From DATNBT01 sp964579765 (GTDB lineage: Bacteria > Acidobacteriota > Vicinamibacteria > Vicinamibacterales > CAVVIG01): DNA of 30,248 nt. Below the pieces are notes generated by a model. It was not told the DNA's origin. It made no database searches and saw only the letters and a list, made by a program, of their open reading frames with translations. Each line of letters starts with the position of its first letter. Within the stretch, counting starts at the first letter, position 1. Where the stretch lies: NCBI GenBank assembly GCA_964579765.1, contig CAZOIK010000022.1:1-30248 (forward strand), given 5' to 3'. Made by a program: the position numbers and the translations under genes. This document shows, piece after piece, positions 15,295-24,441 of the stretch.

Positions 15295-17025
15295 ATGATC
15301 ACCGCGAGCTTCTACATCGCCGCGTGCACGCTCAAGAACCGCACGCTCGTGCGGCTGAGGCGCCTGCGCGAGCCGCGCTACCTCTTCGGCGCCGTCGTGG
15401 GCGCCGCATACCTCTACTTCGCGATCTTCGCGCGCGGAGGCGGAGCCGCGGTGCGCAACGGGCCAGGCCGCCGCGGCGGGCCGGCGACGATGGCGTCGAT
15501 CCTTCCGGTGGCGGGGACGTCGCTGGCGGGCCTTGTCGTCTTCGTCGTCGCGGCCGTGGCCTGGCTGCTGCCGATGCGGCCGGGCCTGCTCGAGTTCTCC
15601 GACGCCGAAACCGAGCTGCTGTTTCCTGCGCCCGTGTCGCGGCGCCAGCTGCTGACGCATCGCATCGTCCGGTCGCAAGTCGGCTCGCTCCTCGCCAGCG
15701 CCGTGATCGCGATTTTCGCGGTGCCATTCTCGGCCGCCGGCCGCCTGCGCGTGGCGATTGGCGTCTGGGTGCTGCTCGTCGTCGTCAGGCTGTACGGCGC
15801 GGCCATCGTGCTCACGCGTGCAGGACTGCGCTCGACGCGCGCATGGGCGCGCCGGGGAGCGTGGGCGGTCATCGCGGCGTTTGTCGGCGCTGTCGGCGTG
15901 GTGGCGGCCGGGACCGCGCCGGCGCTCGCCGGCGTGTCGCTCGCCTCGACCGACTTCTGGGTGCGGCTGGCGCGGGCCACCTCGGCCGGCGCCACGCACG
16001 TCGTGCTGCTGCCGTTCATCGCCCTGCTGCGTCCACCGCTCGCCTCGACGGCGACGTCGTTCGTGCCGGCGGTGGGATGGGCGCTCGTGGTGCTGGCGTG
16101 CGTGACGGCGTGGCTGCTGGCGGGCGCGGTGGTGCTCGACACGGTCATCGACGAACGCGCGCAGTACCGGGTCGAGCGGGCCGAGGCGAAGACGGCCACG
16201 CCACGCGTGAGGGCGACAGGCTGGACGCTCGCGCTGTCGGGCCGGCCCGAGCTCGCGCTGCTCTGGAAGGGCGCGATGGAGACGATTCGAGGGACGAGCG
16301 CGGCGGCGTGGCGCTATGCGCTCCCCGCGTTCGCCGGCGTCTTCGGGATCGCATTCGCGGCGATGGCGGCAAACGGCCTGCGCGGCCCGGCCGCAGGCGT
16401 CAGCGTCGTCTCCCTCATCGTCGCCGGCGTGGCCGTCGTGTTCGGCCCGCAGATGATGCGCTCGGACCTGCGCAGCGACTTCGAACATCTCGACCTGCTC
16501 AAGACCTGGCCACTGCGCGCCGCGGACGTCATTCGCGGTGAAATGGCGTGGCCCGTCCTCGCCGTGTCGGCGGTCGCGTGGGCGGGCCTGCTGGTCTCGG
16601 CGTGGTTCTCCGGGACGGCGCTGCCGGAGGTGCCGGGCGTCAGCCGGTGGGCGTACGCGTGCGCCGCGGCGCTGGCGGCGCCGGCGCTGATCGCCGCGCA
16701 GTTCGTCGTCCACAACGCGGCGACTGTGCTCTTCCCCGCGTGGGTGCAACTCGGCAAGCAGCGTACGCGCGGCATCGACGCGATGGGGCAGCGGCTGATC
16801 ATGCTGGCGGCCATCGTCGTCGCGCTGCTGATGTTCGCGCTGCCGGGCACCGTCGCGGGCGGCGTCATCTGGCTGATCCTGCGCGGCGTGATGGGCGAGG
16901 TGGTCTTCGTGCCGGCGGCCGTGGCGTTTGCGGCGGTGGTCCTGCTGGAAGTTCTCGTTGTGACGGAGCTGCTCGGCCCCGCGTACGAGCGGATCGACGT
17001 GACCTCAGTGGAGCGCGCCGAGTGA
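15295..17025 (+). CDS. ABC exporter permease subunit
   Basis: A 576-residue membrane protein with many hydrophobic helices. It begins MITASFYIAACTLKNRTLVR and soon has LREPRYLFGAVVGAAYLYF, the pattern of the putative ABC-exporter permease family found in Acidobacteriota and Planctomycetota. The cytoplasmic segment near FGPQMMRSDLRSDFEHLDLLKTWPL is also typical; this 'R-D-F-hLdhLKTWPL' loop probably contacts the ATPase. The substrate is unknown. The last 21 bp overlap the 3' end of the convergent glycosyltransferase-like gene. Confidence 0.85.
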   Translation: MITASFYIAACTLKNRTLVRLRRLREPRYLFGAVVGAAYLYFAIFARGGGAAVRNGPGRRGGPATMASILPVAGTSLAGLVVFVVAAVAWLLPMRPGLLEFSDAETELLFPAPVSRRQLLTHRIVRSQVGSLLASAVIAIFAVPFSAAGRLRVAIGVWVLLVVVRLYGAAIVLTRAGLRSTRAWARRGAWAVIAAFVGAVGVVAAGTAPALAGVSLASTDFWVRLARATSAGATHVVLLPFIALLRPPLASTATSFVPAVGWALVVLACVTAWLLAGAVVLDTVIDERAQYRVERAEAKTATPRVRATGWTLALSGRPELALLWKGAMETIRGTSAAAWRYALPAFAGVFGIAFAAMAANGLRGPAAGVSVVSLIVAGVAVVFGPQMMRSDLRSDFEHLDLLKTWPLRAADVIRGEMAWPVLAVSAVAWAGLLVSAWFSGTALPEVPGVSRWAYACAAALAAPALIAAQFVVHNAATVLFPAWVQLGKQRTRGIDAMGQRLIMLAAIVVALLMFALPGTVAGGVIWLILRGVMGEVVFVPAAVAFAAVVLLEVLVVTELLGPAYERIDVTSVERAE

Positions 17026-18792
17026 GGGCGCCGCCGAGGCCGCGGGCGCGCGCTTCTGGAAGATCGCGATCGACTCGATCGTGAACACAGTCGCGTAGCC
17101 GCAGGTGTTCTGGTCGAGGCACGCGGCGTATGACGGTTCGTCGTTCGGCCCGCGCCATTGTCTCGACGATGCCCGGTTGACGACGACGACGTCCGGGTCG
17201 AGCCGGGCGAGCCACTGCCGGGTTTCTCCCCACGTCGCCGTCGTGTTCGTGAAGGTCGGCGGCACGTACGACGTGTAGTCGTAGACAATCTTCGACTCCG
17301 TCGGCACGTGCTCGGCGAGCCACCCACCGGCCACGGCAATCGGCGACTGCTCGCGCTCCAGCACGCTGCGGCGCGCCCGCGAGAGGCCGCCGATGCTGGC
17401 CAGTTGGGACGCCGCGAGCGCCGTCACCGCGACCGCGGCGACCACCCGGCGAACGCGGGGGGCCCGCCAGGCCAGGGCCTCGGGGACCGCGACGACGGCA
17501 CGGGCAGCGAGGATGGCCACGGGCGCGACGATCGCCAGCGCGTAGTGCAACGCGAGCTCGTGAAACGGCGCCAGGAGGACGAGGACGTACAGCACGTTCC
17601 AGGCGCCGAGCACGTGTTCTACCGGCGTGTGGCGCCTGCGATCCACCAGCCAGCCGAGCACCGTCGCGCCGATCGCGAATGCGATTGGCCACCCCATCGT
17701 CGAGAACACGCCGGTCGTCCACGTCTCCACCCAATGGGCGTTCAGCCGCGCGCCGGTCTCGACGGCTTCGTAGTAGAGCCCCTTGACGAACGCGAGCTTC
17801 GCGAGCGAGTACGGCGAGGCGAAGACGAACGTCAGCGAGAACGCGACGAGCGAGACGCCGATGCCCCACGCGACCGTTTCGGTGCGCTCGGACCGGCGGA
17901 ACGCCGACCAGAGGCGCGGTGCCGCGGCGACCACGGCGAGCGCGGCGCCGGCGCCGCGCAGAATCGAGACGGCCGTGTCGAGCGACACCGGCAGCGGCAC
18001 GTCCACGTGTCCGTCGGCCGAGATGTGCGCGACGATCCACGCGCCGTCGATCGCGAAGCCGCAGAGGAGCATCGCCGCGGCGGCGAGCGCGGTCAGGCCG
18101 CGCACGATGGCCGTGCGCCGACCGGCGCCGCGTCCGCCGGCGACATGGCGGCGGCCGAACGCCGCGGCCGCGATGAGCGGCAGCACGAACATCCCCGAGT
18201 ATTTGGTGGCGAAGGCGAGGCCGGCGCAGACCGACGCCGCGGCGATCCGCGCGGTCGTCGGCCGTTCGACGGCGGCGACCGTGCTGAAGAGCGCCACGAG
18301 CAGGCACAGCGCCTGCAGCATGTCGGGGTGCACGACGACTGTCCAGGTGTAGACCGTGGGGTTCAAGGCGATCAGCAGGAGCGCGAGCCAGCCCACGATC
18401 GACCCATAGACGCGGCGCGCCCACCCGAACGCGAAGAGCAGCAGACCCACCGCGGCCGCGAGGCTGAGCGCGCGCATCGTCACGACGATCGTACGGGTCG
18501 TCACCGGCCAGAACGCCTTCAGTGGCAGCAACGCGAGATTCAGATAGAAGTGGCCGTAGGCGCCGAACTGAAAGCCCCACGCGTGCTCCTGGAGTGCCCG
18601 GGCAATCAGGTTGGTCTGAAGAGCCTCGTCCGTGCTGAAGGCCTGCACCAGGCGATCGTTGGCGGCCGCTACCGACAGGAGAGGCGTGAGGGTCGCGGCC
18701 CACAGGCACACGAACGCCACCGCGACGTACCAGTCGCCTGACCAGCACGCGGGTCGCGCCCGCCGCTGGCGTGTCTCCAAGTCGCTGAGCAT
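17005..18792 (-). CDS. GT39-like (ArnT/PMT-type) integral membrane glycosyltransferase
   Basis: A 595-residue protein with a dozen or so hydrophobic helices and a soluble C-terminal part. The first periplasmic loop has FSTDEALQTNLIARALQE, with the acidic pair placed where GT-C enzymes such as ArnT and PMT hold their catalytic acid. HFYLNLALLP and the HPDMLQ segment also fit the superfamily. GT-C enzymes transfer sugars from polyprenyl-phosphate donors to lipids, proteins or glycans. Donor and acceptor are not identifiable here. The C-terminal region (from about residue 480) has EHVPTESKIVYDYTSYVPP, a common soluble tail. No close operon partner is visible. Confidence 0.75.
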   Translation of the reverse strand: MLSDLETRQRRARPACWSGDWYVAVAFVCLWAATLTPLLSVAAANDRLVQAFSTDEALQTNLIARALQEHAWGFQFGAYGHFYLNLALLPLKAFWPVTTRTIVVTMRALSLAAAVGLLLFAFGWARRVYGSIVGWLALLLIALNPTVYTWTVVVHPDMLQALCLLVALFSTVAAVERPTTARIAAASVCAGLAFATKYSGMFVLPLIAAAAFGRRHVAGGRGAGRRTAIVRGLTALAAAAMLLCGFAIDGAWIVAHISADGHVDVPLPVSLDTAVSILRGAGAALAVVAAAPRLWSAFRRSERTETVAWGIGVSLVAFSLTFVFASPYSLAKLAFVKGLYYEAVETGARLNAHWVETWTTGVFSTMGWPIAFAIGATVLGWLVDRRRHTPVEHVLGAWNVLYVLVLLAPFHELALHYALAIVAPVAILAARAVVAVPEALAWRAPRVRRVVAAVAVTALAASQLASIGGLSRARRSVLEREQSPIAVAGGWLAEHVPTESKIVYDYTSYVPPTFTNTTATWGETRQWLARLDPDVVVVNRASSRQWRGPNDEPSYAACLDQNTCGYATVFTIESIAIFQKRAPAASAAPSLGALH

Positions 18793-18916
18793 TCGGCGCG
18801 TAGAAGCCAGGGTGTCATTTGTTCGTTACGACACGAGACCACGGAAACGCGACACGCCGACGCACGTTCGGCGGCCAATACGGCGATGGTATGGGACGAC
18901 GGCCGGATGGCGGAAG

Positions 18917-19615
18917 CTAGCGCCCGATCTGCTGATACGAGCCGGTCGCCGGCTTTCGATCGGAGTAGCGGACGACCTCACGACCCTCCACGATCTCGGT
19001 GATCTTGTAGATCGCCGTCGTCGTGCGCGTCTCGATCGGGCGGGCGGAGATGCTGTTGATCTTCCGCACGTAGTCCTGCGTTTCCTTGTACGGCGGGACC
19101 GTCTGGCCGTGCTTGTCAACCGCGCCGGGGCCGGCGTTGTAGGCGGCCAGCGCGAGCACTTCGTTGTTCGAATACTTGTCGAGCAGCTGCTTGAGATAGG
19201 CCACGCCGCCGCGGATGTTCTCGGCCGGATCGAACGGGTTCGTGACGTGGAACTGGCGGATGGTGTCCGGCATGAGCTGCATCAGCCCCAGCGCGCCCTT
19301 CGGCGATCGCGCGAGCGCGTTGAAGCCGGATTCGACCTGCACGACCGCGCGCACCAGGTCCGCGCGGATGCCCCGCAGTCCCGCGTTGTCTCGAATCAGC
19401 GTGTCGTAGAGCGAGCTCTTGACGGCGTCTACCGATCGCGTCGTCCGAAGCGACTCGGACTGCGGGACGACGTACGCGTGCGCGTCGCCGCCCTTCGGGC
19501 GGTTCGACAGGACCAGGTGGCCGTTGCCGTCGGTCCACGTATAGATCTGCGCCCGGGCCGGCGCGGCCGCCAGGAAGGCACAGGCGAAGACAGCAGTCGC
19601 TGTAAAGCGAGTCAA
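18917..19615 (-). CDS. Lytic transglycosylase (SLT domain) with N-terminal DUF4124
   Basis: A 232-residue exported peptidoglycan hydrolase. The start is TTG 19615; the signal peptide follows (FTATAVFACAFLAAAPARAQ). Residues 22-40 (QIYTWTDGNGHLVLSNRP) are a DUF4124-like segment. The SLT goose-lysozyme-like domain has the catalytic glutamate E95 in VVQVESGFNALARSPKGALG, then LMQLMPDT, and later LALAAYNAGPGAV. It cleaves the glycan backbone of peptidoglycan, leaving 1,6-anhydro ends, in the periplasm. A TACAAT (19649 to 19644) inside the small palindrome GGCTA-TTG-TAGCC is a candidate -10 for a leadered transcript. The 28-nt distance to the start means it is not leaderless. Confidence 0.92.
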   Translation of the reverse strand: MTRFTATAVFACAFLAAAPARAQIYTWTDGNGHLVLSNRPKGGDAHAYVVPQSESLRTTRSVDAVKSSLYDTLIRDNAGLRGIRADLVRAVVQVESGFNALARSPKGALGLMQLMPDTIRQFHVTNPFDPAENIRGGVAYLKQLLDKYSNNEVLALAAYNAGPGAVDKHGQTVPPYKETQDYVRKINSISARPIETRTTTAIYKITEIVEGREVVRYSDRKPATGSYQQIGR

Positions 19616-19639
19616 CGGAGACCTTACTGCCGGGGTATC

Positions 19640-19652
19640 GGCTATTGTAGCC
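19640..19652 (-). promoter_or_regulatory. Candidate -10 of the lytic transglycosylase within a palindrome
   Basis: On the minus strand GGCTACAATAGCC contains TACAAT at its centre; the outer five bases on each side are inverted copies. It lies about 28 nt before the TTG start, so a short leader is expected. Confidence 0.4.
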
Positions 19653-19663
19653 GCGGACTGTAC

Positions 19664-19691
19664 GTACGCGGGCCTGAAGGGCCCGCGCTAC
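19664..19691. repeat. Palindromic element C, downstream of alaS
   Basis: CGCGGGCC (19667-19674) and GGCCCGCG (19680-19687) are perfect inverted 8-mers around TGAAG, extended by GTA/TAC with one bulged base. This GGGCC-CTTCA-GGCCC form resembles the palindrome before alaS and elements A and B. Position after the alaS stop (19705) suggests it can also serve as an RNA hairpin ending the alaS transcript. Confidence 0.7.
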
Positions 19692-19704
19692 TGAAGGGTC
19701 CGGT

Positions 19705-22362
19705 CTACGACAGCAGGCGTTCGAGGACCGCTCGGCTCGCGTCGAGCATCTCGTCGATCTTCTCGGGCCGTTTGCCGCCGGCCTCGGCGAAGTCGGGACG
19801 CCCGCCGCCGCCGCCGCCGACAATCGGCGCGATCTCCTTCACGATCTGTCCGGCCTTGATCTTCGACGTCAGGTCGGGCGTCACCGCGACCACGATCTGC
19901 ACCTTGCCGTCGCCCTCCGACGACGTTGACGCGAGGACGACGACGCCCGACTTGATCTTGGCCTTGAGCGAGTCGGCGACGCCGCGCAGCGCGTCCGTGT
20001 CGAGGTCGGTCACCCTGCGGCGCACGAGCCTCACGCCGGCGACGTCCACGGCGTCGTCCGCGCCGGCCGTCGTCCCGCCGCCGCCGGTCGCGAGCTTCGT
20101 CTTCAGCTGCGTCACCTCGCGAGCGAGCCGCTTGCTCTCGGCCTGCAGGCGTTCGATCGCCGCGACGGCCTGATCGGGATTGACCTTCAGGCTGTCGATC
20201 ACGGCCTCGAGCGCCTTGCGCTGTTCCTGCGCCCACGCGACCGCGCCGGCGCCGGTGACGGCTTCGACGCGCCGCACGCCGGCGGCGACGCCGCTCTCGG
20301 CGAGGATCGCGAAGAAGCCGATGTCGCCGGTCGCGCGCACGTGCGTGCCGCCGCACAGCTCCATGCTGAATCCAGGGATGCTGACGACGCGGACCTTGTC
20401 GCCGTATTTCTCGCCGAACAGCGCCATCGCGCCGGCGGCGATCGCCTTCTCCGGTGCGACGTCCACCTCCGTCGTCACCTGGGTGTTGCGGCAGATCTGC
20501 TCGTTGACGATGCGCTCGACGCGATCCAGCTCGTCGCGCGTGATGGGCTGAAAGTGCACGAAGTCGAAGCGCAGCCGGTCCGGCGCGACGAGCGATCCCG
20601 CCTGCTTGACGTGCGCGCCGAGCACCTGACGCAGCGCCGCGTGGAGCAGGTGCGTCGCCGTGTGATTGCGCCGCGTCGCGTCGCGGACGTCGGCATCGAC
20701 CTCGGCCGTGACGATGTCGCGCATCTTCAGCGTGCCGTTCGCCACGCGCACCTGATGCGCGCGCGGCGTGCCCGCGCCGGTCCGGGCGAGGCCTTCGACA
20801 ACGCCGACGGCGCCCGCCGCGTTGGCGATGCGGCCGGAGTCGGACACCTGGCCGCCGGACTCGACGTAGAACGGCGTCCGCGCGAGCGCGACGTACCCCG
20901 ATTCGCCGGCGCCGAGCTGCTGCACCGGCTGCCGATCGGCGTCCCACATAGCCACGATCGGCACGCCCGTCACGCGCGTGGTCGCGTAGCCCTCGAAGTG
21001 GTCGCCGGCTTCGTGCGACGCGCCTTCGAGATCCAGCGGAAAGCCCGCCTCCTTCTTGCCGGCCGCGAATCCGCTGCTGGCGCGTGCCTTGTCGCGCTGA
21101 CCTTCCATGGCGCGCTCGTACCCGGCTTTGTCCACCGCCACGCCCTGAGTCGTGGCGGTGTCCTCGATGAAGTCGAACGGCACGCCGAACGTGTCGTACA
21201 GCTTGAACGCCACCTCGCCCGACAACACCTTGCTTTTGGTGCCGCTCACTTTGGCGAGCTCGGCCTCGAGACGGGGCAGGCCTTCGGTGAGCACCGCCTC
21301 GAACCGGTTCTCCTCGGCGAGGATGGTTTTCTCGATCATCTCGCGGCTGGTGCGCACCTCCGGGTACGCGTCGCCCATCTCGCGATCCAGCACCGCGACG
21401 AGCCGGTGCATGAAGGGCTTGGTGAAGCCGAGGTGCTTCCCGTGCCGCATCGCGCGCCGCATGATCTTCCGCAGCACGTACCCCCGCCATTCGTTCGACG
21501 GAATCACGCCGTCGCCGATGAGGAAGGTCGTCGATCGCATGTGGTCGGCGACCACCCGCATCGAGATGTCGGTGCGTTCGTCCGCGCCGTACCTCACGCC
21601 GGCCATCTCGCCGATGCGATGCAGCAGCGGCTGGAAGATGTCCGTGTCGTAGTTCGACGTCTTCTGCTGCAGCACGGCGGCAATGCGCTCGAATCCCATC
21701 CCGGTGTCGATCGACCGCGCGGGGAGCGGGGTCAGCGTCCCATCGGCGCCGCGCTCGAATTCCATGAACACGTTGTTCCAGATCTCGATCTCGGGGTCGA
21801 TGCCGGAGCCGCCGCGGACGAAGTAGATCTCCGAGGACCGGCCGCACGGCCCCGTGTCGCCCATCGACCAGAAGTTGTCGTCTTCGCCGAGCTCCAGGAT
21901 GCGCTCGTGCGGGATGCCGAGCGTCCGCCAGATCTCGTACGCCTCGTCGTCGCGCGGGATGCCGTTCTCGCCCTTGAAGATCGAGACGACGAACTTGTCC
22001 TTCGGCATCTTCCAGACGTCGGTCAGCAGTTCCCACGCGAACGGGATCGCCTGCTGCTTGAAGTAGTCGCCGAACGAGAAGTTGCCGAGCATCTCGAAGA
22101 ACGTGTGGTGGCGGTGCGACGGCCCGACGTTGTCGAGGTCGTTGTGCTTGCCCGACACGCGCATGATCTTCTGGCACGTCGTGGCGCGCGAGTAGTCGCG
22201 CTTCTCGCGGCCGAGCAGCACGTCCTTGAACTGATTCATGCCGGCGTTCGTGAAGAGCAGCGTCGGGTCGTCGGCCGGGACGAGCGGCGAGCTCGGGACG
22301 ATGCGGTGGCCGCGGCTCTCGAAGAACTTCAGGAAGGACGAGCGGATCTCGTTGGAGGTCAT
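19705..22362 (-). CDS. alaS: Alanyl-tRNA synthetase
   Basis: An 885-residue class II synthetase that charges tRNA-Ala and edits misacylated Ser/Gly. I chose ATG 22362 (MTSNEIRSSFLKFFESRGH) because the family starts there and because TATGAT ends 7 nt upstream; the frame stays open to 22578 inside recX without conservation. Motifs include VPADDPTLLFTNAGMNQFKD and RHHTFFEMLGNFSFGDYF. The editing site carries H567 and H571 (HTATHLLHA) and C670 (CGGTHV), the Zn-binding editing set. The C-terminal DHHA1 part ends with the glycine-rich VGGGGGGRPDFAEAGG. recX ends 34 bp upstream on the same strand. Flanking palindromes lie on both sides. Confidence 0.98.
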   Translation of the reverse strand: MTSNEIRSSFLKFFESRGHRIVPSSPLVPADDPTLLFTNAGMNQFKDVLLGREKRDYSRATTCQKIMRVSGKHNDLDNVGPSHRHHTFFEMLGNFSFGDYFKQQAIPFAWELLTDVWKMPKDKFVVSIFKGENGIPRDDEAYEIWRTLGIPHERILELGEDDNFWSMGDTGPCGRSSEIYFVRGGSGIDPEIEIWNNVFMEFERGADGTLTPLPARSIDTGMGFERIAAVLQQKTSNYDTDIFQPLLHRIGEMAGVRYGADERTDISMRVVADHMRSTTFLIGDGVIPSNEWRGYVLRKIMRRAMRHGKHLGFTKPFMHRLVAVLDREMGDAYPEVRTSREMIEKTILAEENRFEAVLTEGLPRLEAELAKVSGTKSKVLSGEVAFKLYDTFGVPFDFIEDTATTQGVAVDKAGYERAMEGQRDKARASSGFAAGKKEAGFPLDLEGASHEAGDHFEGYATTRVTGVPIVAMWDADRQPVQQLGAGESGYVALARTPFYVESGGQVSDSGRIANAAGAVGVVEGLARTGAGTPRAHQVRVANGTLKMRDIVTAEVDADVRDATRRNHTATHLLHAALRQVLGAHVKQAGSLVAPDRLRFDFVHFQPITRDELDRVERIVNEQICRNTQVTTEVDVAPEKAIAAGAMALFGEKYGDKVRVVSIPGFSMELCGGTHVRATGDIGFFAILAESGVAAGVRRVEAVTGAGAVAWAQEQRKALEAVIDSLKVNPDQAVAAIERLQAESKRLAREVTQLKTKLATGGGGTTAGADDAVDVAGVRLVRRRVTDLDTDALRGVADSLKAKIKSGVVVLASTSSEGDGKVQIVVAVTPDLTSKIKAGQIVKEIAPIVGGGGGGRPDFAEAGGKRPEKIDEMLDASRAVLERLLS

Positions 22363-22369
22363 TCGGATC

Positions 22370-22399
22370 ATCATAGCGTCCGGCTGAAGCCGGACGCTA
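22370..22399 (-). promoter_or_regulatory. Palindrome fused to -10 hexamer between recX and alaS
   Basis: On the minus strand, 12-base perfect arms (TAGCGTCCGGCT and AGCCGGACGCTA, 22399-22388 and 22385-22374) surround TC. The first three bases are the recX TAG stop. The last two bases begin TATGAT (22375 to 22370), followed by 7 nt and alaS ATG. This puts a hairpin at the recX end and a leaderless-type promoter at the alaS start in 38 bp. No Shine-Dalgarno is present. Confidence 0.6.
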
Positions 22400-22861
22400 C
22401 TTCCGCAGCGTGCGCAGGCGCGCCAGGACGCGATCGGGCTCGAAGCCCTGGCCGACGAGGTAGCGGTAGAGGCGGTTGAACTCGCGCTCGTCGATGGCGG
22501 TCGTCCCGCGGCGCAGGCGTTTGGCGAGCGCCGACTCGAGCAGCGCGTCGCCGTCGATGGCGCCGAACGCCTCGTCAACGGCCCGCTTCGCGGTGGACGC
22601 CGAGACGCCGGCGCTCTGAATCTTGCGCGTCACGCGCAGGCGCCCGCGCTTCCGGATGGACGTCTCGCTGCGCGCGATGGCCTCGGCCACGCGTCCGTCG
22701 TCAATCGCGCGCTCGGCGATCAGTCGCGCGACGGCCTCGTCGATGGCCTCTTCGCTGTGTTCGCGGCGGGCGAGCCGCTGGCGCACCTGCGCTTCGGACA
22801 GCTCGCGGCGGGCGAGCATGCGGAGCGCGTCCACGTAGGCGCGCTGAGCGTCACTCGGCAT
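22397..22861 (-). CDS. recX: Regulatory protein RecX
   Basis: A 154-residue RecX-family protein, which binds and modulates RecA filaments. I chose ATG 22861 because it gives MPSDAQRAYVDALRMLARRELSE, with the family's first repeat (ALRMLARRELSEAQVRQRL). The second repeat includes VARLIAERAIDDGRVAEAIARSE and RGRLRVTRKIQSAGVS. The third repeat ends FNRLYRYLVGQGFEPDRVLARL. The upstream GT39-like gene ends 2 bp before, so they are probably coupled. An open frame back to 22942 would overlap that gene and is not needed. recA is not in the window; alaS follows, an arrangement (recX-alaS) seen in many bacteria. Confidence 0.85.
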   Translation of the reverse strand: MPSDAQRAYVDALRMLARRELSEAQVRQRLARREHSEEAIDEAVARLIAERAIDDGRVAEAIARSETSIRKRGRLRVTRKIQSAGVSASTAKRAVDEAFGAIDGDALLESALAKRLRRGTTAIDEREFNRLYRYLVGQGFEPDRVLARLRTLRK

Positions 22862-22863
22862 CT

Positions 22864-24435
22864 CTAACGGGTCGGATCGTATCCGGTCGGGCAGCCTGCC
22901 GGCAGGTGGTACAGGACGATCGGCGGATAGCCCGTGTCCCACGTGCGGCTACCGAGCGAACCGAGCAGTCGAAGACGCGTGGGCGCGGGCCGGAACGTCG
23001 CGACGTCGTGGCCGCCCGCACACGCGTAGGCCGCCGGCAGCCGATCGTCGGGACCCCAGATAAGGTACCGCTCGCCGGTGGGTGTCGTCGGCACGTCGCG
23101 CGCTTCGACGACGGCTTCCGGCTCGATGATCGGCACCCAGCGCGCCCAGTCGGCCCAGCTGCGACGCGAGATCGACCGATAGCGCGAGCCGCTGCGCTCG
23201 ACGGCGATGTAGTACGGCCCGTACAACCCGATCACCGCGGAGCCGCGCGGCACGTGCTGATCGAAGAACGCGTAGACCGCATCCGGATCGCGAGCGTCCC
23301 AGGTCGCGGCGACGCGCGCGTACCAGACGGCGCTCACCACGAGCTCGACGGCGAGGAGCGTCGTCACGGCTCCAGTGACGGCGCGAGGATGCAGATCCAT
23401 GTTCTCGTACGGCATCGCCAGAACCGCGATGAACAGCGGCAGCGCGATGTACGTCGTCTTCTGGAACGTCAGGTTCATCGCGACCGCGCCGCCGACGAAG
23501 GCGGTCCAGCCGGTGAGCAGGACGAAGCCGGCGAGGCCGGCGCGCTGGTGCCGGCGGCTCACGCGCGAACAGAGGGCCGCGATCGCGATCGCCGAGACAG
23601 CGCTGACGAAGGGCGTGATCGCGGTGCCGACGCTGAAGAGCCAGTGACGCGTCGCCGACGGCACGACAGCGACGTCCGAATCCTCGTGGGTCAGGATGAA
23701 CGACATGTAACGCGCCCAGTGGGACACGCTGTCGTGCGAGACGATCGCCCATGTGCCCATCGCGACTGCGAACGTGCCGCCGGCCGCCGCCAGCTGACGC
23801 CACGCCAGCCGGCGCTCGCCGGCGGTCATGCAGGGACACAACAGGCCCGCGGTGAAGAACGCCGCGGCGAAGGGGTACGTGCGTGGGGTCGTCAACGCGC
23901 CGAACGTCAGGAGCAGACCGGCGGCCGCGCCGTACCACGCGCGCCGGCGCTCGGCGCGCAGTCCCCACACGAACACGGCGAGCGCGAGCATCTCGCAGCC
24001 GACGGCCAGCGTGTCCATCGTGCCGGCGGTCGCGTTCCGCTGGATCTCGGGCGTGAGCAGCAGCAGCGCCGCCGCCCAGAGCCATCGCCAGCGCTCTCCG
24101 CTGACGGCGTGCGCGAGCAGCGCCGCCGACAGCACCAGAAGCAGCGCGCCGAGCAGGCTCACGCCGCGGAGGCTGCGAAGCGACACGCCGAACCAGTCGA
24201 AGGCGCGCGCGACGGCCGTGAAGAAGACCGGCCCGTAAAAGTCGGTGTGATCGACGGCGAGCGGGGAGTGGCGCAGGACGGACGGGATGCCGACGCCGTG
24301 GAGTTCGGTCTCCCTGGCGATCGACGCGTAGAACTGCGCGTCGGGCAGCGGCGTCGGGACGCGCCGCAGCGTGAACACGAGCAGCGCGAGCGCCGCGATC
24401 GCGACGGCCGAGAGCAGGTAGTGTCGTCGTGTCAC
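22864..24435 (-). CDS. GT39-like integral membrane glycosyltransferase, second copy type
   Basis: A 523-residue polytopic membrane protein. GTG 24435 follows the pilT stop closely (TGA, 6 nt, GTG). It starts MTRRHYLLSAVAIAALALLV and has LPDAQFYASIARETELHG in the first periplasmic loop, the place of the GT-C catalytic acid. Later loops include GTMDTLAVGCEMLALAVFVW and a C-terminal soluble stretch with YLIWGPDDRLPAAYACAGGHD. It shares general layout, not close sequence, with the protein at 17005-18792. Likely role: sugar transfer from a polyprenyl-phosphate donor on the periplasmic face. Could be a membrane protein of another GT-C family. Confidence 0.65.
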   Translation of the reverse strand: MTRRHYLLSAVAIAALALLVFTLRRVPTPLPDAQFYASIARETELHGVGIPSVLRHSPLAVDHTDFYGPVFFTAVARAFDWFGVSLRSLRGVSLLGALLLVLSAALLAHAVSGERWRWLWAAALLLLTPEIQRNATAGTMDTLAVGCEMLALAVFVWGLRAERRRAWYGAAAGLLLTFGALTTPRTYPFAAAFFTAGLLCPCMTAGERRLAWRQLAAAGGTFAVAMGTWAIVSHDSVSHWARYMSFILTHEDSDVAVVPSATRHWLFSVGTAITPFVSAVSAIAIAALCSRVSRRHQRAGLAGFVLLTGWTAFVGGAVAMNLTFQKTTYIALPLFIAVLAMPYENMDLHPRAVTGAVTTLLAVELVVSAVWYARVAATWDARDPDAVYAFFDQHVPRGSAVIGLYGPYYIAVERSGSRYRSISRRSWADWARWVPIIEPEAVVEARDVPTTPTGERYLIWGPDDRLPAAYACAGGHDVATFRPAPTRLRLLGSLGSRTWDTGYPPIVLYHLPAGCPTGYDPTR

Positions 24436-24441
24436 ATGAGG

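Noticed and set aside
20341..22479. A 712-codon plus-strand frame antisense to alaS
   Set aside because: Same reason: composition is a by-product of GC-rich codon use in alaS and no motif is visible.
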